From LGRD01 sp031382215 (GTDB lineage: Bacteria; Pseudomonadota; Gammaproteobacteria; Burkholderiales; Burkholderiaceae_C): DNA of 64,000 nt. Shown here piece by piece: positions 49,577-57,809 of the stretch; position 1 is the stretch's first letter; the number at the start of each line of letters is the position of its first letter. The notes beneath the pieces are model-generated. The model saw only the letters and a program-made list of their open reading frames with translations. It ran no database searches and was not told the origin of the DNA. A program made the translations under genes and the position numbers. The stretch covers positions 3,306 to 67,305 of the forward strand of contig JANMYQ010000235.1 of NCBI GenBank assembly GCA_031382215.1, written 5' to 3'.

Positions 49577-50410
49577 TTATAGCCCGAGCGACCGCAGGAA
49601 TGCCTCGTCGCTCGGCGTCAGCCGCCCCACCGCACGCGCCGCGGCCAGCAAGTCGGGCCGGCGGCGCGCCGTCAGCTCCAGGGATCTCTCGCGGCGCCAG
49701 CGCGCAATCTCGGCATGGTGGCCCGACAGCAGCACCGCCGGCACGGCGACATCGCCGCCCTCGCCGGTCCCCGCACCGGCCAGCCACTGCTCGGGGCGGC
49801 TGTAGTGCGGGCAGTCGAGCAGGCCGTCGGAAAAGCTGTCCTGCTGGTGCGATTGCGCATCGCCCAGCACGCCGTCCTGCAAGCGCGCCACGGCATCGAG
49901 CAGCGCCAGGGCGGGCAATTCGCCGCCCGACAGCACAAAGTCGCCCAGGCTGAGTTCCAGGTCCACGTGCTGGTCGATGAAGCGCTGGTCGATGCCCTCG
50001 TAGCGGCCGCACAGCAGCACCGCGCCGGTGCCGGTGCCGGTGCCGGTGCCGGTGGCGGTGGCGGTGGCGGTGGCGGTGGCGGTGGCGGTGGCGGTGGCGA
50101 ACTGTTCGACCAACGCCTGGTCGATTCGACGCCCGGTCGGGGTGAAGTGCACCAGCGGCGCGTTCGCCGCCTCAGCGCGCGCCGCGCGAACCGCCTGCAG
50201 CGCGCGCTCCAGCGGCTCGGCCAGCATCACCATGCCCGGGCCGCCACCATAGGGGCGGTCATCGACACGGCGGTACGTGTTGTCGGCAAAGTCGCGCAGC
50301 GGCCACAGCTTCACTTCCACCGCGCCCGACTCGAACGCGCGCCGCGTGATGCCGTGCACCAGGTGTGGCGCAAACAACTCGGGAAACAGCGTGATGACGT
50401 CGAAGCGCAT
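49577..50410 (-). CDS. trmD: tRNA (guanine37-N1)-methyltransferase with a Thr-Ala/Thr-Gly repeat insertion
   Basis: A 277-residue SPOUT methyltransferase modifying G37 of tRNAs. Features: MRFDVITLFPELF, DDRPYGGGPGMVM (50-62), LLCGRYEGIDQRFI (132-145) and LGDFVLSGGELPAL (155-168) of the trefoil knot, and CPHYSRPEQW near 200. Between LVEQF and AVLLCGRYEG, residues about 105-130 are a pure Ala-Thr then Gly-Thr repeat encoded by 12 hexamers. This extends the loop leading into the knot beyond normal family length. A second small Gly-rich insert (AGAGTGEGGD) lies near 211-220. Active-site residues are intact, so the enzyme should be functional. It starts 14 bp after rimM. Confidence 0.96.
   Translation of the reverse strand: MRFDVITLFPELFAPHLVHGITRRAFESGAVEVKLWPLRDFADNTYRRVDDRPYGGGPGMVMLAEPLERALQAVRAARAEAANAPLVHFTPTGRRIDQALVEQFATATATATATATATATGTGTGTGTGAVLLCGRYEGIDQRFIDQHVDLELSLGDFVLSGGELPALALLDAVARLQDGVLGDAQSHQQDSFSDGLLDCPHYSRPEQWLAGAGTGEGGDVAVPAVLLSGHHAEIARWRRERSLELTARRRPDLLAAARAVGRLTPSDEAFLRSLGL
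50024..50095 (-). repeat. Hexanucleotide microsatellite inside trmD
   Basis: Five units of gccggt (50024-50053) followed by seven units of ggcggt (50054-50095), 72 bp in all without interruption. Being a 6-bp repeat, gain or loss of units keeps the trmD reading frame. Confidence 0.95.
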
Positions 50411-50424
50411 GTCGGCAAGCCGGA

Positions 50425-51021
50425 TCAGTAGTCCAGCCCCCAATCCACGGTGATGCGCTTGAGCGGCAGGTTCACATCATCGACGTAGGCCGCGACGAAC
50501 GGGATGAGGCGTTCGGCCTCGGGCGCGACTGCGCCAGCGACCGCATCGGCGGGAACCACGCGCAGCACGCTGTGCGGGCCGGTGTCGAGCAGCCCGACCA
50601 CGTTGCCAAGCGATTCGCCCTGTCGGTTGACCACAGCCAGGCCGATCAGATCGACCCAGTAGAACTCGTCCGCGCCGGTGGTGGGGAAGCTGGAGCGCCC
50701 CACGAACAACCGGGCACCGCGCAGCGCTTCGGCATCGTTGCGGCTTTCCACGCCCTGGACTTGCGCGACCACGCCATCGCCGTGTTCCTTCGCCAGGGTC
50801 ACCTGCAACAGGCCGGGAAAGCCAGCCCGCGGGCCCGTGGGGCGCTTGACGCCACCTTCTTCAGGCGGCTTGACGAACCAGCGCCGCGACGAGAACAGCG
50901 CCTGCGGGTCGGCTGCAAACGGCTGCACCTTGAGCCAACCCTTGATGCCCCAGGCATCAACGACCCGGCCGACTTCCACCGCGTCGTCTGGCCAGTCCGG
51001 GTCGGTGCCGGGGCTGCTCAT
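50425..51021 (-). CDS. rimM: 16S rRNA processing protein RimM
   Basis: A 198-residue 30S assembly factor. The N-terminal RimM domain begins VEVGRVVDAWGIKGWLKVQPF; the C-terminal PRC-barrel has DEFYWVDLIGLAVVNRQGESLG and LIPFVAAYVDDVNLPLKRITVDW. ATG 51021 (MSSPGTDPDW) was chosen; an in-frame ATG at 51048 adds nine residues. It lies between rpsP (43 bp) and trmD (14 bp). Confidence 0.96.
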   Translation of the reverse strand: MSSPGTDPDWPDDAVEVGRVVDAWGIKGWLKVQPFAADPQALFSSRRWFVKPPEEGGVKRPTGPRAGFPGLLQVTLAKEHGDGVVAQVQGVESRNDAEALRGARLFVGRSSFPTTGADEFYWVDLIGLAVVNRQGESLGNVVGLLDTGPHSVLRVVPADAVAGAVAPEAERLIPFVAAYVDDVNLPLKRITVDWGLDY

Positions 51022-51064
51022 GGCCGAGCCAGGCGCCCCCGGAACCATCGGGACTGGAACGAGC

Positions 51065-51319
51065 TCAGGCCGGGACCGTGGCCTTGGCCTGCGCCACCAG
51101 GCGTTCGACCGTGGTCGACATCTGGGCGCCGTTGCCGGTCCAGTGGGCGATTCGGTCGAAGGCCACGCGCAGCGGCTGCTCGCCACCGGCAGCGACGGGG
51201 TTGTAGAAGCCCACGCGCTCGATGAAGCGGCCGTCACGGCGGGTGCGCGAGTCGGCGACGACGATGTTGAAGAACGGGCGCTTCTTGGCACCGCCGCGTG
51301 CGAGTCGGATGACGACCAT
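51065..51319 (-). CDS. rpsP: 30S ribosomal protein S16
   Basis: An 84-residue protein starting MVVIRLARGGAKKRPFFNIVVADSR and containing FIERVGFYNP and RIAHWTGNGAQMSTTVERL, the full S16 fold. First gene of the operon. A consensus -10 lies 60 bp upstream. Confidence 0.98.
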   Translation of the reverse strand: MVVIRLARGGAKKRPFFNIVVADSRTRRDGRFIERVGFYNPVAAGGEQPLRVAFDRIAHWTGNGAQMSTTVERLVAQAKATVPA

Positions 51320-51378
51320 GACTTTTCCTTGACGTGACTGGACTTGAATGAGGGCCGGTCTTCCCGGCGGAACCGCGC

Positions 51379-51384
51379 ATTATA
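51379..51384 (-). promoter_or_regulatory. -10 element of the rpsP operon promoter
   Basis: Perfect TATAAT on the minus strand, 60 bp before rpsP. The -35 region is weak (GATAGA at 17 bp or TTGGAT at 20 bp). The same gap must also hold the rightward promoter of the acetyltransferase gene. Confidence 0.6.
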
Positions 51385-51416
51385 AACTCAGCCGCAACTT
51401 CTCTATCCAATCGACC

Positions 51417-51953
51417 ATGGCACCCGTTCTGCTCCGCCCCAGCGCCCCTGCCGACCTGCCGGCGATCACTGCCATCTATGCCTGGAACGTGGCCCACGGC
51501 ACCGGCACCTTTGAGCTGGAGGTACCCGACGAGGCCGAGATGGCGCGCCGCCGCGACGACGTGCTGTCCAATGGCCTGCCCTGGCTGGTGGCCGAGCGCG
51601 ACGGCCAGGTTCTGGGTTACGCCTACGCCAACCACTTCCGGCCGCGGCGCGCGTACCGCTTTTGCCTGGAAGACTCGATCTATCTCGCAGACGTTGCCAA
51701 GGGGCAGGGCCTGGGCAAGCTGCTGCTGGCCGAATTGCTGGCGCGCTGCGAGGCGGCCGGCGCGCGCCAGATGCTGGCGGTGATCGGCGACTCTGCCAAC
51801 GCCGGCTCGATCGGCGTGCACCGCGCGCTGGGCTTCGAGCACGTTGGCGTGATGGCGGCGGCGGGCTGGAAGTTCGAGCGCTGGCTCGACGTGGTGATCA
51901 TGCAGAAGCGCCTCGGCCTGGGCCAGACCAGCGCGCCGGTGGATGCTCCGTGA
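51417..51953 (+). CDS. GNAT-family N-acetyltransferase (phosphinothricin acetyltransferase-like)
   Basis: A 178-residue GNAT enzyme. It has LRPSAPADLPAITAIYAWNVAHGTGTFE, EDSIYLADVAKGQGLGKLLLAELLARCE (the Q/R-x-x-G-x-G/A acetyl-CoA loop as KGQGLGK) and DSANAGSIGVHRALGFEHVGVM, as in Pat/YncA-type acetyltransferases. It acetylates a small amine; whether phosphinothricin, methionine derivatives or another compound is unknown. Its stop overlaps the TM2-protein start (GTGA). Confidence 0.87.
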   Translation: MAPVLLRPSAPADLPAITAIYAWNVAHGTGTFELEVPDEAEMARRRDDVLSNGLPWLVAERDGQVLGYAYANHFRPRRAYRFCLEDSIYLADVAKGQGLGKLLLAELLARCEAAGARQMLAVIGDSANAGSIGVHRALGFEHVGVMAAAGWKFERWLDVVIMQKRLGLGQTSAPVDAP

Positions 51954-52405
51954 GTGGCGTTGCGCGTGGCCCCCGGTCCAAGCTGATCGCCACCTGGGCT
52001 GCGCTGATCGGCGGCAGCCTGGGGCTGCATCGCTTCTATTTGCACGGGTGGCGCGACGTCTGGGGTTGGTGCAGCGTTCCGCCCACCATGCTCGGGCTGG
52101 TCGGGCTGCAGCGGGCCCGCCAGATCGGCCTGGACGACCACCTTTCGTGGCTGCTGCTGCCGCTGCTGGGGCTGACCCTGGCCACCGCGATGCTCGCCGC
52201 CATCGTCTACGGGCTGACCCCGGACGAGCAATGGAACGCGCGTTTCAACCCCGCCGGCCCAGCCGCGCGCACCGGCGGTTTGACCATCCTCGGGGTGATC
52301 CTGGCGTTGGCCCTCGGCGCCGCGGCACTGATGGCGACACTGGCCTTCAGCGCGCAACGCTTCTTCGAGTACCAGGCCGAACAGGCGACCCCGACCGGCC
52401 GCTGA
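51950..52405 (+). CDS. TM2-domain membrane protein
   Basis: A 151-residue membrane protein. GTG 51950 overlaps the previous stop. A first helix with KLIATWAALIGGSLGLHRFYLHGWRDVWGW is the TM2 signature; two more helices follow (LSWLLLPLLGLTLATAMLAAIVYG and LTILGVILALALGAAALMATLAF). Function unknown. Confidence 0.77.
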   Translation: MSGVARGPRSKLIATWAALIGGSLGLHRFYLHGWRDVWGWCSVPPTMLGLVGLQRARQIGLDDHLSWLLLPLLGLTLATAMLAAIVYGLTPDEQWNARFNPAGPAARTGGLTILGVILALALGAAALMATLAFSAQRFFEYQAEQATPTGR

Positions 52406-52420
52406 ACGTGCTCGCCCGCG

Positions 52421-53434
52421 CTACGCGAACAGGCGCAGGCTGATCCAGTAGAACAAGCCGGCGACGAAGGCCGACGCGGGGATCGTGAAAATCCACGCCC
52501 ACACGATGTTGCCGGCCACGCCCCAGCGCACTGCCGATGCGCGACGCACCGAACCCACGCCGACGATCGCACCGGTGATGGTGTGGGTGGTCGACACCGG
52601 GATGCCCAGCGCAGTGGCCAGGAACAAGGTGATCGCGCCGCCGGTCTCAGCACAGAAGCCGCCCACCGGCTTGAGCTTGGTGATCTTCTGACCCATGGTC
52701 TTGACGATGCGCCAGCCGCCGAACATCGTGCCCATGCCGATGGCGATGTAGCAGCACCAGATCACCCAGGCCGGCGGCATCTTGTCGCCCGCCGACGCAT
52801 AGCCGGTCGCGATCAGCAGCATCCAGATGATGCCGATGGTCTTTTGCGCGTCGTTGCCGCCGTGGCCCAGGCTGTAGAGGCCTGCCGACACCAACTGCAG
52901 ACGCCGGAACCAGTTGTCCACCCGCAGCGGCGAGGCGCGCCTGAACAGGTGCGCCACCGCCACCATCAACAGCGAGGCGAGCAGGAAGCCGAGCACCGGC
53001 GACACGAAGATGAACAACACCGTGCGCCACACGCCCGCGGCGATCAGCGCATCGACCCCCGCCTTGGCGATCACGGCGCCGACGATGCCACCGATCAGCG
53101 CGTGCGACGAGCTCGACGGGATGCCGTAGAACCAGGTGACGATGTTCCAGAAAATCGCGCCGATCAGGGCTCCGAACACCACATGGTGGTCGATGACTTC
53201 GGGCAACGCGATGCCCTTGCCCACCGTTGCCGCCACCTTGAGCTGGAAGATGAAGATCGCCACCACATTGAAGAACGCTGCGAACAACACCGCCTGCTGC
53301 GGCTTCAAGACGCCGGTGGAAACCACGGTGGCGATCGAGTTTGCAGCGTCGTGGAAACCGTTCATGAAGTCGAACGCCAGCGCCAGCGCGACCAGCAGCG
53401 CAACGACCCAGAAAGCGGTCTGGACGGTATTCAT
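52421..53434 (-). CDS. PiT-family inorganic phosphate transporter
   Basis: A 337-residue low-affinity phosphate permease with about ten helices. The duplicated PiT signature appears as FDFMNGFHDAANSIATVVSTG near the start and GHGGNDAQKTIGIIW plus GIPVSTTHTITGAIVGVG near the end. It imports metal-phosphate by proton symport. It pairs with the DUF47 gene upstream on the same strand, the usual pitA partner. Confidence 0.94.
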   Translation of the reverse strand: MNTVQTAFWVVALLVALALAFDFMNGFHDAANSIATVVSTGVLKPQQAVLFAAFFNVVAIFIFQLKVAATVGKGIALPEVIDHHVVFGALIGAIFWNIVTWFYGIPSSSSHALIGGIVGAVIAKAGVDALIAAGVWRTVLFIFVSPVLGFLLASLLMVAVAHLFRRASPLRVDNWFRRLQLVSAGLYSLGHGGNDAQKTIGIIWMLLIATGYASAGDKMPPAWVIWCCYIAIGMGTMFGGWRIVKTMGQKITKLKPVGGFCAETGGAITLFLATALGIPVSTTHTITGAIVGVGSVRRASAVRWGVAGNIVWAWIFTIPASAFVAGLFYWISLRLFA

Positions 53435-53488
53435 GTGTGCCCCTCGGCCGCGGAGTACCTCGGCCGATCCCCCGAGGGGATGCGGGCC

Positions 53489-53508
53489 CGCTTGGGGCGG
53501 CCCGGCGC
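53489..53508 (+). repeat. 20-bp interspersed element, copy 1
   Basis: cgcttggggcggcccggcgc in the DUF47-PiT gap. Its exact reverse complement occurs at 59847-59866. The surrounding bases form further GC-rich hairpins (CCGGCGCTGGGCCC region and CCCCGAGGGG upstream), as in short palindromic interspersed repeats of Burkholderiales. Confidence 0.6.
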
Positions 53509-53534
53509 TGGGCCCGCCCGCGACGACGTAAGCA

Positions 53535-54182
53535 TCAAGAATTCTCGAGGACCACGCCCTCGATCAGGTTCGCCACGTCCTCGCAACGGTCCGAGATCGA
53601 CTCCAGCAGTTCGTAGATCGTCTTCAGCTTGATCAGCTCGCGCACGTCCGGCTCCTCGCGGAACAGCTTGGACATGGCCGAGCGCATCACGCGGTCGGCG
53701 TCGCTCTCGAGCTTGTCGATCTCTTCGCAGGTCTTGATCGCGGCCTCGGCCGCATCGGCATGGTTGATGCGCGGCAGCAGCGACACCGCATGCTGCACCC
53801 GCTCGCAGCACTTGGCGCTGATGTCGCCCAGACGCAGCACCTCGTCGGTCATCTTGCGCACGTCGTACAGCGACATGGTCTCGGTCGCATCCTGCAGCAG
53901 GTCGACGATGTCGTCCATCGCGTTGATCAACCCGTGGATCTGCTCGCGATCGATCGGCGTGATGAAGGTCTTGTGCAGCAGCCGGTTCACTTCGGCGGTG
54001 ACGCGGTCGGCGGCCCGTTCGGCGTTGATCACGTCGTTGGCGTATTTCTCGCGCTGGCCCAGGTCGTCATAGTTCTGGATCATCAGGATGAAGGCCCGCG
54101 CACCGTCGACGATGAAGCCGCCATGCTGGTTGAACAGCTCGAAAAAGTTGCCTTCACGCGGCAGCAGCTTGCCGAATAGCAT
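53535..54182 (-). CDS. DUF47 / PhoU-like phosphate transport regulator
   Basis: A 215-residue all-helical PhoU-like protein (YkaA/DUF47 family) starting MLFGKLLPREGNFFELFNQH. It contains acidic metal-binding E/D-rich helices such as IHGLINAMDDIVDLLQDATE and KTIYELLESISDRCEDVANLIEGVV. It modulates the PiT transporter downstream (gap 100 bp with an interspersed repeat). Three 11-bp-spaced TGTCA-like repeats lie 50 bp upstream. Confidence 0.9.
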   Translation of the reverse strand: MLFGKLLPREGNFFELFNQHGGFIVDGARAFILMIQNYDDLGQREKYANDVINAERAADRVTAEVNRLLHKTFITPIDREQIHGLINAMDDIVDLLQDATETMSLYDVRKMTDEVLRLGDISAKCCERVQHAVSLLPRINHADAAEAAIKTCEEIDKLESDADRVMRSAMSKLFREEPDVRELIKLKTIYELLESISDRCEDVANLIEGVVLENS

Positions 54183-54232
54183 GGGAGTCTCCTGGGTGAC
54201 GGTCTGGGCGTGCTGCGGCGGGCGCGCCGGCG

Positions 54233-54265
54233 CTGTCACGGTTTCGTCACGAGATTGTCATAAAC
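54233..54265 (+). promoter_or_regulatory. Pho-box-like triple repeat upstream of the DUF47-PiT operon
   Basis: CTGTCACGGTT, TCGTCACGAGA and TTGTCATAAAC are three consecutive 11-bp units with a GTCA core, the spacing of PhoB sites. The orientation is opposite to the DUF47 gene, which is a weakness. Confidence 0.45.
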
Positions 54266-54320
54266 GCAGCGCCGCGAGTGTAGCCCCGGCCGCAGCGGGC
54301 ACCGACTCATGCGCCCCGGC

Positions 54321-54839
54321 TCAAGGCACCCGCTTGTGAATCGGCTGCCCGGCGACACGCTGCAGCAGTTCGCCCAGGCCGGCGCGACCGGGCAGTTGGA
54401 TGCCGGGCGCGATCTCGGCCAGCGGCAGCAACACGAACGCGCGTTCGTGCAGGCGCGGGTGCGGCACCGTCAGCGTGGGCGTGTCCACCGTCTGGTCGCC
54501 GTACAGCAGCAGGTCGAGGTCGAGGGTGCGCGGCGCGTTGCGGTACGGGCGCTCGCGGCCGTGGCGCAGCTCGATCTCCTGCAGGTGCGCCAACAAGGCG
54601 TGCGGCGCGAGCCGGGTGCCGAGTGCGGCCACGGCGTTGAGGTAGTCCGGCCCGCTGGAGTCGACCGGCGCGCTGCAGTAGACCGATGAGCGCGCCACCA
54701 GCCGCGTCTGCGGCAGCGCAGCCAGTGCTTCGACCGCCGCCTCGAGCGCGGCATGCGCGTCGCCCAGGTTGGCGCCGAGGCCGACGTAGGCGATGACGGC
54801 CGCGCTGCCTGCGGCGTCAGTCGCTGTCATCGGCGTCAT
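54321..54839 (-). CDS. folK: 2-amino-4-hydroxy-6-hydroxymethyldihydropteridine pyrophosphokinase
   Basis: A 172-residue folate-pathway kinase (HPPK). It has AYVGLGANLGDAHAALEAAVEAL, SSVYCSAPV, PDYLNAVAALGT and the signature RPYRNAPRTLDLDLLLYGDQTV with VPHPRLHERAFVLLPLAEI. The frame opens at MTPMTATDAAG; ATG 54830 is an equally good start. It lies downstream of pcnB with a 32-bp gap. Confidence 0.95.
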   Translation of the reverse strand: MTPMTATDAAGSAAVIAYVGLGANLGDAHAALEAAVEALAALPQTRLVARSSVYCSAPVDSSGPDYLNAVAALGTRLAPHALLAHLQEIELRHGRERPYRNAPRTLDLDLLLYGDQTVDTPTLTVPHPRLHERAFVLLPLAEIAPGIQLPGRAGLGELLQRVAGQPIHKRVP

Positions 54840-54871
54840 CGGCGCCGAATGTCAGGCCAGATCACGCCGGA

Positions 54872-56461
54872 TCACGGCGCCACCGACGCCGGCCCGTCAT
54901 CGCCCGACGGCGGCCCACCGTCGCCCGACGAGGGCTTGCGGCGCCTGCGCCGGCGCTTGCGTGCCGGGTCGGTGCCCTGGGCTGGGCCGTCACCTGAATC
55001 GAAGTCCGACCCGGCGTCCGATGCGCCGCCCACCACGCCGCCAGCGTGCGCGGCAGACCCGCTGCCGCCGCGGCGCCCGCGGTCCTGGTCACGCACGCCG
55101 TCCAGCAAGCGCGCGCGGGACGGGTCGTCGGCGAGCGAGAAGTCTTCCCACCAGTTGGCGAGTTCGGCGTCGACCTCGCCGGCATCGCCGCGCAGCCGCA
55201 GAAAGTCGAAGCCGGCCCGGAAGCGCGGCTGCTCCACCAGCGTGTAGACGGTGTTGCCAGTGCGGCGCTCGAAGCGCGGCTGCATCAGCCAGATCTCGCG
55301 CATGTCGGCGGCCAGTTTGCCGCGGCCGGAGATGTCGCCGATGCGCGCGTCGAACACCGCATCCACCGCCTGCTGCAGCGCCGGGAACGACGGTTCGCCG
55401 GCGGCCTTGAGCTTTTGCCAGCGGTCCAGCACGTCGTGCCACAACATGCAGGCGAGCATGAAGCTGGGGGCCACCGGCTTGCCTTCGCCGACGCGGCGGT
55501 CGGTGTCGGCCAGCGCGAGCTGCACGAATTTTTCGCGCCCGTCGTGGCGGTGCGCTTCGTCGAGCGCCACGTCGAGCACCGGAAACACGCCGCGGTGCAG
55601 GCCCTGCTTGCGCAGTTCTTCAATGCTGGCCAGCGCGTGGCCGGTCTGCAGCAGCTTGATCATCTCGTCGAAGGTGCGCGACTGCGGCACGTTGTCGAGC
55701 AGGCCGACCATTTCCTTGATCGGCGCACGCGTCTTCGGCTCGATCTCGAAGCCCAGCTTGGCGGCAAAACGCACCGCGCGGATGATGCGCACCGGGTCTT
55801 CACGGTAACGCGCCGCCGGGTCGCCGATCATGCGCAGCAGCTTCTTCTTCGCGTCCTTGATGCCACCGTGGTAGTCGACCACGATCTCGCGCACCGGGTC
55901 GTAGTACATCGCGTTGACGGTGAAGTCGCGCCGCGCGGCGTCTTCGATCTGCGGGCCCCACACGTTGTCGCGCAGCACGCGGCCTTCGGCGTCGACGACG
56001 CGGGTCTTGCCGGCCAGGTCGCCCTTCGACGTCTTCTCGTTGCCCGCGACCTGATCCGCTGCGGCGGCGTCCATCACGGCGCGAAAGGTCGAGACCTCGA
56101 TCACCTCGCTCAAGCCCCGGTCCTGCCGGCCGCGGCCGAACACCACATGCACGATGCGAAAGCGCCGCCCGATGATGAAGGCGCGCCGGAACAGGCCCTT
56201 GACCTGTTCGGGCGTGGCGTCGGTGGCCACGTCGAAATCTTTCGGCCCCAGGCCCACCAGCAGGTCGCGCACGGCGCCGCCGACGATGTAGGCCTCGAAG
56301 CCGCCGTCCACCAGCGTGCGCACGACCTTGATGGCGCGTTCGTCCACCAGTCCGGGGTCGATGCCGTGTTCGCTCTTGGGCACCTCGACTCTTTTGCCGG
56401 CCGGCGCCGAGCCGGCCTTCTTGGGAGAGCCGAGCAGTTTCTCGATGAAATTCTTGATCAT
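54872..56461 (-). CDS. pcnB: Poly(A) polymerase I
   Basis: A 529-residue class II nucleotidyltransferase adding poly(A) tails to RNA. It shows GFEAYIVGGAVRDLLVGLGPKDFDVATDATPEQV (GGxVRD and catalytic DxD), RRDFTVNAMYYD, and the head/neck signature RYREDPVRIIRAVRFAAKLGF. The C-terminus ends in a low-complexity tail with a run of eight arginines, as in PAPs that bind RNA. The stop of the upstream HAD gene overlaps its start (ATGA). Confidence 0.96.
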   Translation of the reverse strand: MIKNFIEKLLGSPKKAGSAPAGKRVEVPKSEHGIDPGLVDERAIKVVRTLVDGGFEAYIVGGAVRDLLVGLGPKDFDVATDATPEQVKGLFRRAFIIGRRFRIVHVVFGRGRQDRGLSEVIEVSTFRAVMDAAAADQVAGNEKTSKGDLAGKTRVVDAEGRVLRDNVWGPQIEDAARRDFTVNAMYYDPVREIVVDYHGGIKDAKKKLLRMIGDPAARYREDPVRIIRAVRFAAKLGFEIEPKTRAPIKEMVGLLDNVPQSRTFDEMIKLLQTGHALASIEELRKQGLHRGVFPVLDVALDEAHRHDGREKFVQLALADTDRRVGEGKPVAPSFMLACMLWHDVLDRWQKLKAAGEPSFPALQQAVDAVFDARIGDISGRGKLAADMREIWLMQPRFERRTGNTVYTLVEQPRFRAGFDFLRLRGDAGEVDAELANWWEDFSLADDPSRARLLDGVRDQDRGRRGGSGSAAHAGGVVGGASDAGSDFDSGDGPAQGTDPARKRRRRRRKPSSGDGGPPSGDDGPASVAP

Positions 56462-57144
56462 TCAAACAGTTTCAAAATGCGCCAGCCGCGGGCCTGTGCA
56501 ATGGCCTGCAGCGCTGAAGAGGGGTTGGTCGCCACCGGATCGGTGGCACGCTCCAGCAGCGGCAGATCGTTGGGCGAATCGCTGTACACGCTGATCCGCG
56601 CAAAGTGTGCCCATGCCGCACCGCGTGTCGCGAGCCACAGCTCGACCCGGCTGACCTTGCCTTCGCGGTAGCTCGGCGTACCCTCGATGCGGCCCGTGAT
56701 GGTACCCCCATGCCCGCGCTCGAGCCGAACCGCGATCAAATCGGCAATGCCCAGGGCCCGGGCGATGGGGGCGGTGATGAAGTCGTTGGTGGCAGTGACC
56801 AGGGCCACCCAGTCGCCGCGTTGCTGATGTTCCTGCACCAGGGCCAGCGCGGCTGGGCGCAGTTGGGGTGCAATCACTTCCTGCATGAAGCGCGCATGGG
56901 CTTCGTCGGCCTGCTGCACGCTGCGCTCGCGCAGCGGTTCGGTGGCGAAGTGAATGTAGGCATGGATGTCGAGCTGGCCGGCCTGGTACTGGGCATAGAA
57001 GGCGTCGTTGCGGCGCCGGAACGCCGCCTCATCGACCCAGCCCAGGCGGATCACGAACTCGCCCCAGGCGTGGTCCGAATCCATCGGCAACAAGGTGTCG
57101 TCCAGATCGAACAGGCACAGATTCTTGTCCGGCTCACCGTTCAT
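56458..57144 (-). CDS. HAD-superfamily hydrolase, subfamily IB (SerB-like)
   Basis: A 228-residue phosphatase. CLFDLDDTLLPMDSDHAWGEF (DxDxT nucleophile), VTATNDF (motif II Thr), Lys near EGKVSR and SDSPNDLPLL (motif IV acidic pair) are all present. HAD-IB enzymes include phosphoserine and histidinol phosphatases; the substrate is unclear. Overlaps hda upstream and pcnB downstream by 4 bp each, forming a coupled operon conserved in Burkholderiales. Confidence 0.9.
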   Translation of the reverse strand: MNGEPDKNLCLFDLDDTLLPMDSDHAWGEFVIRLGWVDEAAFRRRNDAFYAQYQAGQLDIHAYIHFATEPLRERSVQQADEAHARFMQEVIAPQLRPAALALVQEHQQRGDWVALVTATNDFITAPIARALGIADLIAVRLERGHGGTITGRIEGTPSYREGKVSRVELWLATRGAAWAHFARISVYSDSPNDLPLLERATDPVATNPSSALQAIAQARGWRILKLFE

Positions 57145-57809
57145 GCGCCGTCCTCGGCCAGCATCTGCTTCAGCAAGGGCACGGTCACGCTGCGCTTGGT
57201 GGCGAGCGAAAACTGATCGAGCCGATCGAGCAGCGCCATCAGGTGCTTCAGGTCGCGCGCAAAGCGCGTCAGCAGGTGGTCCATCACCTCGTCGGACAGG
57301 AACACACCGCGCCGGTCGGCCTCGCGCCGCAGCGCTGCGCGCACCTCGGGTTCACCGAGCGGCTGCAACGAAAACACATGGCCCCACCCCAGCCGCGTGC
57401 GCAGGTCTTCGCGCAAGGGCAGGTCCACCGGCGGCACGCGGCCGGCCGCCACCACTGCAACGCCCTGCGTGGCGGACTGCACGAACAGCGCGAACGCGGC
57501 CTGCTGCTGGTCGGGGTCGAGGCGCTCGCAGTCGTCGAGCACGATCAGGCTGCGCAGTTCGTCGTGCCCCCAGGGCACCGAGTCGCCGGGGTCGAACCAC
57601 GCGGTGCGCGCGCCTTGATCGTGAAAGCGCTGCGCTGCGGCCTGCAACAGGTGCGTCTTGCCGCTGCCGGCGGCGCCCCAAAGGTAGACCGGCGCGCTGG
57701 CCGCGGTGAGGGTCAGCAGGTGAGTCAGCGCCGGCGCATTTGCGCCGGGCATGAAGTTGTCGAACGAGCGCAGCGGCTCGGTTCCGATGGGCAACGGGAT
57801 CTGCCTCAT
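57141..57809 (-). CDS. hda: DnaA regulatory inactivator Hda
   Basis: A 222-residue DnaA-related AAA protein that, bound to the DNA clamp, triggers hydrolysis of DnaA-ATP. The clamp-binding motif QIPLPI is at residues 3-8; Walker A is GAAGSGKTH (45-53), Walker B LIVLDDCERL; then RLGWGHVF and the sensor-2-like RRGVFLSDEVMDHLLTRFARDLKHL. No DNA-binding domain. The start at 57809 overlaps the upstream AI-2E gene stop by 4 bp. Confidence 0.94.
   Translation of the reverse strand: MRQIPLPIGTEPLRSFDNFMPGANAPALTHLLTLTAASAPVYLWGAAGSGKTHLLQAAAQRFHDQGARTAWFDPGDSVPWGHDELRSLIVLDDCERLDPDQQQAAFALFVQSATQGVAVVAAGRVPPVDLPLREDLRTRLGWGHVFSLQPLGEPEVRAALRREADRRGVFLSDEVMDHLLTRFARDLKHLMALLDRLDQFSLATKRSVTVPLLKQMLAEDGA

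Noticed and set aside
50024..50095. TrmD repeat as a frameshift or pseudogene signal
   Set aside because: The tract is in frame, the knot and active-site motifs on both sides are intact and the neighbours rimM and rplS are normal.
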